Below the pieces are notes generated by a model. It was not told the origin of the DNA, did no database searches, and was given only the letters and a program-made list of their open reading frames with translations. From an uncultured Lachnospiraceae bacterium (GTDB lineage Bacteria; Bacillota; Clostridia; Lachnospirales; Lachnospiraceae), in assembly GCA_945827765.1 (NCBI GenBank), contig CALZPS010000023.1, forward strand, positions 1 through 12,103: a DNA stretch of 12,103 bases, given 5' to 3'. Each line of letters opens with the position of its first letter. The first letter of the stretch is position 1. The position numbers were made by a program, and so were the translations under genes. This document shows, in pieces, positions 6,410 through 12,103 of this stretch.

Positions 6410-6438
6410 TAGTGTATGAGGGAGGGACAGTTTTTGTG
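6410..6438 (-). promoter_or_regulatory. sigma-K-like promoter of sigK (possible autoregulation)
   Basis: On the minus strand, CACA (6438-6435), a 16-base spacer and CATACACTA (6418-6410) match the sigma-K pattern mACm, 16-17, CATANNNTA. CATACACT also fits a sigma-E -10, but I see no good sigma-E -35 at the right distance. It lies 27 bases before the TTG start. Autoregulation of sigK is known in Bacillus subtilis. The match is by eye. Confidence 0.5.
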
Positions 6439-6476
6439 CTTTTCTCAATTGGTCAATATTCACAAAAATTGAGAAA
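6431..6476. repeat. two overlapping inverted repeats between sigK and comM promoters
   Basis: TTTCTCAATT (6441-6450) and AATTGAGAAA (6467-6476) form a perfect 10-bp inverted repeat with a 16-base gap. TTTTTGTG (6431-6438) and CACAAAAA (6461-6468) form a second, 8-bp one. They share bases 6467-6468, so the two stems exclude each other or make a pseudoknot. The block starts at the sigK -35 and ends 14 bases before the comM -35, a natural place for an operator. No T-run in the terminator position supports a simple terminator. Confidence 0.5.
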
Positions 6477-6490
6477 CAAGGAAACTGCAA

Positions 6491-6519
6491 TTGACTTTTT
6501 AAGACAGATTCGATAAGAT
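6491..6519 (+). promoter_or_regulatory. sigma-A promoter for comM-dprA
   Basis: TTGACT (6491-6496), a 17-base spacer and TAAGAT (6514-6519) are close to consensus. Transcription would begin near 6526, leaving a leader of about 170 bases before the comM start. The 315-base gap 6384-6698 therefore holds the sigK promoter, the inverted repeats, this promoter and the leader; no gene is seen in it. Confidence 0.65.
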
Positions 6520-6531
6520 ACATTCAAATCC

Positions 6532-6674
6532 GTTGGCGCATCCTGTGCCGACAGAAAGTATTTCAAAGTGAATCCATAAGAGATTTTGGCGGTTCGGCCA
6601 CATTCCCGGAGATTTACAGTGATGAAAGCAAAATAGGAACGATGTAAGCCATAACAGTCAAATATGGCTGTTAT
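6532..6674 (+). other. structured comM leader: 5' hairpin and alternative stems
   Basis: Bases 6532-6540 and 6544-6552 form a 9-bp stem (two G-U pairs) with a TCC loop about 6 bases from the inferred transcript start. Nearer the gene, AGCCATA (6647-6653) can pair with TATGGCT (6663-6669), or ATAACAG (6651-6657) with CTGTTAT (6668-6674). The two overlap and cannot form together. The nearest ends 24 bases before the start codon. No known riboswitch is recognised. Confidence 0.4.
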
Positions 6675-6698
6675 ACAAATTTCAAAAGGAAAGGAAGG

Positions 6699-8252
6699 AT
6701 GTGTGTGAGTTTTAGCACAGTTTTGTCTGCATCCGTGGTCGGGCTCAAAGTGGAGCTTGTACATGTGGAGGCGGATGTAAGTAACGGGCTTCCGGCATTC
6801 CATATGGTGGGATACCTTTCGTCGGAAGTCAGGGAAGCATCGGAGAGGGTACGCACGGCAATCCGCAATTCAGGGCTGGTTTATCCGCCCGGAAAGACGG
6901 TAATCAATCTGTCGCCGGCAACTGTGAAAAAGAAAGGGGCAGCGTTTGATTTGCCAATCGCAGTTTCTATTCTGATCTCACTGGGGCAAATCCGTCAGCA
7001 GAAGGTTGAAAACATCTTGATTGTGGGAGAATTAGGATTGGATGGGCGGATACTAAAGGTGCCCGCGATTCTGCCTATCGTGTCGGAGGCAAAAGAAAAG
7101 GGGATAACCTGTTGCCTGATTCCCAGAGAAAATGCACAGGAAGGTGCACTGGTGGAAGGCATGTCAGTCATCGGTGTTGAGACTTTGTGCGAGGCGGCGG
7201 GTTATCTGAACGGAAGATATACCATAGAACCAACACAATATCGGCGGATAGACGAAGAAGAGACGACAGACGGGGAAAGCCTCGATTACAGTGATATATG
7301 CGGTCAGGCTGCGGTAAAACGTGCCACAGAGGTTGCTGTCGCAGGAGGACATAATCTTTTGTTGGTCGGACCGCCCGGCAGTGGAAAGTCAATGACGGCG
7401 AAACGGATTCCGACGATATTTCCTCCGATGACATATGAAGAGAGTATGGAAATCACGAAAGTGTACAGCATCAGGGGAATGGTTGACAGTGAGCGGCCTC
7501 TGATACAGAAACGCCCGTTCCGCAGCGTTCATCACACGGCGAGCAAGACCGCACTGGTAGGCGGAGGGATAGTCCCGCTGCCGGGAGAAATCAGTCTTGC
7601 ACATGAAGGAGTGCTGTTTTTAGACGAATTGCCTGAATTTTCTAAAAATGTGTTGGAAGTGCTGCGGCAGCCTCTGGAAGAGAGAAAAATCGGTATTGCC
7701 CGCTCACATGGAATCTATCAGTTCCCGGCTAATTTTATGTTGGTCGGAGCGATGAACCCTTGTCCGTGCGGCTGTTATCCGGATAGGTCGCGCTGTGTCT
7801 GTACGCCCGGACAAATTCAACACTATATGGGAAAGCTAAGCTCACCGTTTCTGGATAGGATTGATATTTGTGTGGAGGCACCCAAAGTGGAGTATGAGGC
7901 GCTGCGCGGAAAAAACCGGGAAGAGAGCTCAGCGGCAATACGTGAGCGGGTCTGCCGTGCGAGAGATATTCAGAAATCACGTTACCGGGAACTTGGTATC
8001 TCCACAAATTCGATGCTGGGAATGAGAGAACTAGAGAAGTATTGTGTGCTGGGGAAAAAGGAAGAAGAGCTGATGAAACAGGCGTTCTCACGTCTGGGGC
8101 TGACGGCACGTACCTATCACAAAATGCTCAAAGTAGCGCGTACCATTGCGGATCTGGAAGGGGCACAGCAAATCGGCAGTGAACATTTGATGGAGGCTCT
8201 GAGTTACCGGTCATTTGACAGGACATACGGAGGGCAGAGTTATGGAGTATGA
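6699..8252 (+). CDS. comM: YifB/ComM family AAA+ ATPase (Mg-chelatase-like)
   Basis: The 517-residue cytoplasmic ATPase belongs to the family whose ComM member is a branch-migration helicase that extends DNA uptake in natural transformation. The N-terminal domain (residues 5-175, FSTVLSASVVGL..., DVSNGLPAFHMVGYL) is typical. The AAA+ module has Walker A GPPGSGKS at 224-231 and Walker B VLFLDE at 305-310. The family Cys cluster NPCPCGCYPDRSRCVC spans 353-368, probably binding zinc. SSPFLDRIDI follows at 381-390, and the C-terminal Mg_chelatase_C region ends the protein. AAAGGA lies 8 bases before ATG 6699 and AAGGAAGG lies 6 before GTG 6705. Homologues often begin at the latter, so the start could be either. 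Its end overlaps dprA by 11 bases, so the two are coupled. Confidence 0.92.
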   Translation: MCVSFSTVLSASVVGLKVELVHVEADVSNGLPAFHMVGYLSSEVREASERVRTAIRNSGLVYPPGKTVINLSPATVKKKGAAFDLPIAVSILISLGQIRQQKVENILIVGELGLDGRILKVPAILPIVSEAKEKGITCCLIPRENAQEGALVEGMSVIGVETLCEAAGYLNGRYTIEPTQYRRIDEEETTDGESLDYSDICGQAAVKRATEVAVAGGHNLLLVGPPGSGKSMTAKRIPTIFPPMTYEESMEITKVYSIRGMVDSERPLIQKRPFRSVHHTASKTALVGGGIVPLPGEISLAHEGVLFLDELPEFSKNVLEVLRQPLEERKIGIARSHGIYQFPANFMLVGAMNPCPCGCYPDRSRCVCTPGQIQHYMGKLSSPFLDRIDICVEAPKVEYEALRGKNREESSAAIRERVCRARDIQKSRYRELGISTNSMLGMRELEKYCVLGKKEEELMKQAFSRLGLTARTYHKMLKVARTIADLEGAQQIGSEHLMEALSYRSFDRTYGGQSYGV

Positions 8253-9333
8253 ATACTGGCTGGCCGCGATGGTAGGATTGAGTAATCAAAAGAAAATCGT
8301 GCTGCGCAGACGTGTGAAATCGGCAGAATCTATATATAATATAGAAGAAAAAGAATTAAAAAAGTTTTCATTCTTAAATGAGGCGGATTGTCATGCAATA
8401 AAAGAGGCGCAAAAAAGAATTGATTTGGACAGAGAGTACGAGCGACTGCTGCAAAAAGACATCCGGCTGATTACCTGCATGCAGACAGAATACCCGGCGA
8501 GACTGCATCATATTGCGGACAAGCCCTATGCACTTTATGTCAAGGGAAAACTGCCGGCGGAAGAACAAAAGAGTGTGGCCGTTGTAGGCGCCAGAAACTG
8601 TACCCCTTACGGAGAAAAATTTGCCCGGGAATATGCCAGAAGTCTGGCCGAATGTGGGATACAGATTATCAGCGGGCTGGCACGGGGAATTGATGGCAGC
8701 GGACAGAGGGGCGCCTTGCTGGGAGGGGGATGCACGTTTGCTGTAGTGGGGAATGGGGTCGATATCTGCTATCCGCGTGAAAACAGGGGATTGTATGAAG
8801 ACATCCTGACACATGGCGGCGGGATTATGTCCGAACTGCCGCCCGGTACACCTCCGCTTTCATGGCATTTTCCACGCCGCAATCGAATCATCAGCGGACT
8901 GTCGGATCTGGTGCTGGTGATGGAGGCAAAAGAGCAGAGTGGTTCTTTAATTACCGCTGATCTGGCGCTCGAGCAGGGGAAAGACGTCTATGCGCTTCCG
9001 GGACCGGCGGACAGCGCTCTCAGCAGAGGCTGTAACCGGCTGATTGCACAGGGGGCGGGGATACTTCTGAGTCCCCGGGAACTGATGGAAGAGGCGGCAG
9101 TTTTGGGGCTTGCGGGAAGAAAAAATATTGCAGAAAATAATTCAGAAAGAAAAACAATGCTTGAAACAAAAGAAAATATGGTGTATAGTTCAGTCAACTT
9201 GTATCCTAAAAGTGCCGGGCAGATTATGGAGGAATGCGCGCTGGATGCCGGAGAGACGTTTGCAGCGCTGACCTCGTTGGAGATACGGGGAATGATACAA
9301 CAGATTTCGAAGAATTATTATATAAGAACTTAG
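8242..9333 (+). CDS. dprA: DNA processing protein DprA
   Basis: DprA binds incoming single-stranded DNA and loads RecA during transformation. The 363-residue protein has an N-terminal SAM-like helical part (about 1-70), a Rossmann core (about 100-285) with SVAVVGARNCTPYG, ISGLARGIDGSGQRGAL, VVGNGVDICYPREN and FPRRNRIISGLS, then a charged linker and a C-terminal winged-helix domain (about 308-363). ATG 8242 is chosen because GGAGGG lies 7 bases upstream and homologues start at such a WLAA block. The frame is open further upstream only inside comM. The family's common HRGAL is QRGAL here. The linker DNA (9131-9210) has a second, decayed copy 294 bases downstream and contains promoter-like boxes. 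Confidence 0.93.
   Translation: MEYEYWLAAMVGLSNQKKIVLRRRVKSAESIYNIEEKELKKFSFLNEADCHAIKEAQKRIDLDREYERLLQKDIRLITCMQTEYPARLHHIADKPYALYVKGKLPAEEQKSVAVVGARNCTPYGEKFAREYARSLAECGIQIISGLARGIDGSGQRGALLGGGCTFAVVGNGVDICYPRENRGLYEDILTHGGGIMSELPPGTPPLSWHFPRRNRIISGLSDLVLVMEAKEQSGSLITADLALEQGKDVYALPGPADSALSRGCNRLIAQGAGILLSPRELMEEAAVLGLAGRKNIAENNSERKTMLETKENMVYSSVNLYPKSAGQIMEECALDAGETFAALTSLEIRGMIQQISKNYYIRT
9161..9189 (+). promoter_or_regulatory. promoter-like boxes inside dprA linker
   Basis: TTGAAA (9161-9166), 17 bases, TATAGT (9184-9189) sit within the coding sequence of dprA. They are identical in boxes and spacing to the set upstream of topA. They could give a second topA transcript start, or be only a by-product of the codons for LETKENMVYSS. 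Confidence 0.3.
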
Positions 9334-9423
9334 GAAAATTGGCGAGGTTTATATTCATCCTCCGAGACGGTCAGCGAGGCGGTTGGCTCGGTGTGAAAAG
9401 TAATAAAAGTTTCACAAAAAAAT

Positions 9424-9522
9424 ACAGAAAATAATACAGAACTCCCAAAAATGCTTGAAACAATAGAAAATATGGTGTATAGTTCAGTTTGCCTATACCC
9501 CAAAAGCATAGGGGATTTTTGA
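9424..9522 (+). pseudogene. relic copy of the dprA linker/winged-helix start
   Basis: Translated in the frame of ATG 9451, this spacer reads TENNTELPK, then MLETIENMVYSSV, then CLYPKSIGDF and a stop at 9520-9522. The corresponding dprA stretch reads AENNSERKT, MLETKENMVYSSV, NLYPKSAGQI. The offset is exactly 294 bases with no gaps. From ATG to TCA, 35 of 36 bases agree. In the following LYPKS codons the five base changes are all synonymous. That pattern means the relic descends from a once-selected dprA coding sequence, not from random resemblance. Upstream, a stop at 9394-9396 closes the frame. It now overlaps the topA promoter. A weak CCCC/GGGG stem (9498-9501/9511-9514) followed by TTTTT lies at its end. 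Confidence 0.75.
9455..9483 (+). promoter_or_regulatory. sigma-A promoter for topA, within the dprA relic
   Basis: TTGAAA (9455-9460), a 17-base spacer and TATAGT (9478-9483) lie 66 bases before the topA ATG. Transcription would begin near 9490, placing the small CCCC/GGGG stem and T-run at the 5' end of the message, where it could act as a weak attenuator. The rest of the 9334-9549 spacer holds a hairpin at 9362-9391 without a T-run. Confidence 0.6.
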
Positions 9523-9549
9523 ACGTCAAAATATGGAGGATTAGAAAAT

Positions 9550-11613
9550 ATGGCACATTATCTGGTGATTGTGGAGTCTCCGGCAAAAGTGAAGACGATT
9601 AAAAAATTTCTTGGAAGCAACTATACGGTTGCAGCATCAAACGGACACATTCGTGATTTTCCGAAGAGCAATCTGGGGATTGATGTAGAACATGATTACG
9701 AGCCGAAATATATTACAATACGCGGGAAAGGGGATATTCTTGCCGGACTTCGCAAGGAAGTGAAGAAGGCAGATAAAGTATATCTGGCAACTGACCCTGA
9801 CCGTGAGGGAGAAGCGATTTCGTGGCATCTTGCAGAGGCACTGAAACTGGATAAGAAAAAGATGCGACGAATCACATTCAACGAGATTACAAAGAAGGCG
9901 GTAAAGGATTCATTGAAAACGCCGCGTGAGATTGACATGAATTTGGTGGATGCGCAGCAGGCCAGACGAGAACTTGACCGTATGATTGGTTACCGGATCA
10001 GCCCTCTTTTGTGGGCGAAAGTGAAACGGGGGTTAAGTGCGGGAAGAGTGCAGTCTGTGGCACTGCGGATTGTTGCAGACCGTGAGGAAGAAATCAATGC
10101 GTTTATCCCGGAGGAGTTTTGGACACTGGATGCTGTTTTGCAGGTAGAGGGAGAGAAAAGACCACTTACCGCAAAGTTTTACGGCACAGAGAAAAAGAAA
10201 ATGACTATTTCATCCCGCGGAGAACTGGATGGAATTTTAAAAGAACTTGAGCAGGCAACGTTTCGGGTGACGGATATTAAAAACGGTGAGCGTATTCGGA
10301 AAGCACCTCTGCCGTTTACCACGAGTACACTGCAGCAGGAGGCAGCGAAAGTGTTAAATTTCGGTACACAGAAAACGATGCGGATTGCCCAGCAGTTATA
10401 CGAGGGAATTGATATCAAAGGCAGTGGAACTGTCGGTGTTATCACATATTTGCGTACAGACTCCACCCGGATTTCCGACGAGGCAGATGCTGCTGCCAGA
10501 GAATATATTGCCCGGACTTATGGTGAGCAGTATGTGGCTGCCGCAAACGGTGTGAAGAAAACAGAGCAAAAGATTCAGGATGCGCATGAAGCTATCCGTC
10601 CTTCTGATATCACCAGAACACCAGCGGCGATAAAAGACTCTCTGACCAGAGATCAGTTCCGTCTGTATCAGTTGATTTGGAAACGATTTACAGCCAGCAG
10701 GATGCAGGCTGCCAGATACGACACCACATCGGTAAAGATTGGAGCGGGAGATTATCTGTTTACGGTGGCTACATCGAAACTGGCATTTGAGGGATTTCGT
10801 ACCGTGTACACGGAGGCAGATGAAGAAAAGGAAGAAAATAATGTGCTTGTGAACGGGCTGAGTATGGAATCGCAGCTCACGAAGAAAGAATTGGAGACAA
10901 AACAGCATTTCACACAGCCGCCGGCACATTATACTGAGGCCTCGCTTGTGAAGACGCTGGAGGAATTAGGAATCGGTCGTCCGAGTACTTATGCACCGAC
11001 TATTTCCACGATCCTTGCGCGCCGCTATATTACAAAGGAAGGTAAAAATCTATATATCACGGAGATTGGTGAAGTAGTCAACCATATTATGAAACAGTCC
11101 TTCCGGAGTATTGTGGATGTCAATTTTACGGCAAATATGGAAGGTCTGCTGGATCTGATTGCAGAAGGGCGAGTAGAGTGGAAAGAGGTCATTCGTAATT
11201 TTTACCCGGATTTGGAAGAGGCAGTGCAGATTGCAGAAAAAGAACTCGAAAGTGTGAAGATTGCCGATGAGGTGACGGATGTCGTCTGCGAAGAATGTGG
11301 ACGGAATATGGTCATTAAATATGGACCGCACGGGAAATTTCTGGCGTGTCCGGGATTCCCGGAGTGTCGTAATACGAAACCGTATCTGGAAACCATAGGA
11401 GTTCCATGTCCAAAATGTGGAAAAGAGCTTGTGATTCGTAAGACTAAGAAGGGCAGAAGATATTTCGGATGTGAAAATAGTCCGGAGTGTGATTTCATGT
11501 CATGGCAGAAACCGTCAAGGGAACGGTGTCCGCAGTGTGGGGGCTATATGGTGGAGAAGGGAAACAAGCTGGTTTGCGCTGATGCAGCCTGTGGATATGT
11601 GACGACTGTTTAG
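9550..11613 (+). CDS. topA: DNA topoisomerase I (type IA)
   Basis: The 687-residue enzyme relaxes negative supercoils by passing one strand through a break held by a 5'-phosphotyrosine. The Toprim domain begins at the N-terminus (VIVESPAKVKTIKKFLG, E9) with TDPDREGEAISWHL at 81-94 (D82, D84 and E86 for magnesium). The catalytic Tyr is Y300 in ITYLRTDSTRIS. LEELGIGRPSTYAPTIS at 470-486 is a conserved core block. The C-terminus has three four-Cys zinc ribbons: C580/583/600/606, C620/623/641/647 and C660/663/676/681. Length is normal for Firmicutes. GGAGG lies 10 bases before the ATG. The gene follows dprA, as in many Firmicutes, and codY follows it directly. Confidence 0.96.
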   Translation: MAHYLVIVESPAKVKTIKKFLGSNYTVAASNGHIRDFPKSNLGIDVEHDYEPKYITIRGKGDILAGLRKEVKKADKVYLATDPDREGEAISWHLAEALKLDKKKMRRITFNEITKKAVKDSLKTPREIDMNLVDAQQARRELDRMIGYRISPLLWAKVKRGLSAGRVQSVALRIVADREEEINAFIPEEFWTLDAVLQVEGEKRPLTAKFYGTEKKKMTISSRGELDGILKELEQATFRVTDIKNGERIRKAPLPFTTSTLQQEAAKVLNFGTQKTMRIAQQLYEGIDIKGSGTVGVITYLRTDSTRISDEADAAAREYIARTYGEQYVAAANGVKKTEQKIQDAHEAIRPSDITRTPAAIKDSLTRDQFRLYQLIWKRFTASRMQAARYDTTSVKIGAGDYLFTVATSKLAFEGFRTVYTEADEEKEENNVLVNGLSMESQLTKKELETKQHFTQPPAHYTEASLVKTLEELGIGRPSTYAPTISTILARRYITKEGKNLYITEIGEVVNHIMKQSFRSIVDVNFTANMEGLLDLIAEGRVEWKEVIRNFYPDLEEAVQIAEKELESVKIADEVTDVVCEECGRNMVIKYGPHGKFLACPGFPECRNTKPYLETIGVPCPKCGKELVIRKTKKGRRYFGCENSPECDFMSWQKPSRERCPQCGGYMVEKGNKLVCADAACGYVTTV

Positions 11614-11701
11614 TTACATTTCAAATCCATGCCCGCGTGAGGGGGAAACATAAAACCGTTCATGCGCGTACATGGGGTGCAAGGGAAAAACCGGAATAGG
11701 A

Positions 11702-11730
11702 TTGCTATTTCAAAAATTGTGTGATAACAT
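11702..11730 (+). promoter_or_regulatory. candidate extended -10 promoter for codY
   Basis: TTGCTA (11702-11707), 17 bases and TAACAT (11725-11730), with a TG one base before the -10 (11722-11723), make a moderate extended -10 promoter. It is 70 bases before the codY start. No convincing terminator was found in the 187-base gap after topA, so read-through is also possible. Confidence 0.4.
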
Positions 11731-11800
11731 AGAATAAATTGATGAATTTACACAAGTTGTATATGGAATTTGGGTTAGTTTCTGGAAATGGAGGAAATCA

Positions 11801-12059
11801 ATGAGCGTACAGTTATTAGATAAAACGAGAAAAATTAACAAATTGCTGCATAACAATAATTCCAGCAAAGTAGTGTTCAATGATATCTGTGCTGTGTTGA
11901 CAGAGATTTTGGGCTCCAATGTATTGGTGATCAGCAAGAAAGGGAAAGTCCTTGGTGTAGGAAGGAACAGTAAGATAGATTCAATTTCGGAATTGCTCTC
12001 GGAAAATGTGGGCGGTTTTATTGACGGAATGTTGAATGAACGTCTTCTGAGTGTATTGT
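11801..12059 (+). CDS. codY: global transcriptional regulator CodY (N-terminal part, cut by adapter)
   Basis: CodY senses branched-chain amino acids and GTP and represses nutrient-scavenging and stationary-phase genes in low-GC Gram-positives. The 86 complete codons present are the start of its GAF-like ligand domain: SVQLLDKTRKINKLLHN, VVFNDICAVLTEILGSNVLV, SKKGKVLGVG, VGGFIDGMLNERLLSVL. GGAGG lies 6 bases before ATG 11801. The frame runs on into adapter sequence (SYTHLT...), so everything after 12059 is artefact. The DNA-binding winged helix-turn-helix, at the C-terminus in the full protein of about 260 residues, is missing. Confidence 0.93.
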
Positions 12060-12103
12060 CTGTCTCTTATACACATCTGACGCTGCCGACGATACTCCTT
12101 GTG
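12060..12103 (+). other. Nextera i5-side sequencing adapter (artefact)
   Basis: Positions 12060-12078 are the reverse-complement Tn5 mosaic end and 12079-12092 complete the Nextera read-1 adapter. Bases 12093-12100 (TACTCCTT) are the reverse complement of the i5 index I know as S507/N507 (AAGGAGTA). The final GTG begins the P5 side. This is untrimmed library sequence. Confidence 0.97.

Noticed and set aside
6441..6476. 10-bp inverted repeat as an intrinsic terminator
   Set aside because: Neither strand has a T-run after the stem, and no transcript is expected to end here; an operator or structural role fits better.
9362..9391. Hairpin CCGAG/CTCGG after dprA as a terminator
   Set aside because: It is followed by TGTGAAAAG rather than T's and has an internal mismatch and several G-U pairs.
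9234..9434. 66-residue plus-strand frame running out of dprA into the spacer
   Set aside because: It is out of frame with dprA and has no ribosome site; the dprA frame explains the first part and the relic copy explains the end.

Overview
The window looks like a contig from a spore-forming, low-GC Gram-positive bacterium, most likely a Lachnospiraceae-type gut Clostridium. This is inferred from a sporulation sigma-K gene, a Csp-like subtilase, CodY, strong GGAGG-type ribosome sites and the gene set yifB/comM-dprA-topA-codY. Both ends are sequencing adapter, not genome: 1-47 and 12060-12103 are Nextera (Tn5) adapters with index bases. Real sequence is therefore about 48-12059, and the codY gene is cut by the library junction, not by biology.

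Layout. 48-901 (minus strand): a small two-helix membrane protein, translationally coupled to the decayed remnant of a sugar symporter (start, middle and end pieces joined by two internal deletions), then perhaps the first codons of another gene. 1021-2739 (minus): an intracellular subtilisin-family protein resembling clostridial Csp germination proteases. It has a Cys in place of the nucleophilic Ser and a sigma-E-like (mother-cell) promoter. 2911-5726 (plus): an apparent operon of a zinc-ribbon protein with an 11-residue amphipathic repeat tail, a divergent signal peptidase II-like protein and a complete GPH (MelB-type) sugar symporter. 5766-6383 (minus): sigK, uninterrupted and without a pro-sequence, behind a sigma-K-like promoter. 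6491-9333 (plus): a sigma-A promoter, a structured leader, then yifB/comM overlapping dprA (DNA uptake and recombination). 9334-9549: a spacer with a relic second copy of the dprA linker segment, which also carries a promoter suited to topA. 9550-11613: topA. 11801-12059: the start of codY.

The genes fall into two themes. The minus-strand subtilase and sigK belong to late sporulation. The plus-strand comM-dprA-topA-codY block is housekeeping DNA metabolism plus a global nutrient regulator. The symporters imply glycan or sugar uptake. No mobile element, CRISPR array, rRNA or tRNA was seen. I found no complete new defence or biosynthetic system. The most notable points are the Ser-to-Cys subtilase, the dprA-derived promoter-bearing relic before topA, and the 11-mer repeat protein beside a second-type LspA homologue.
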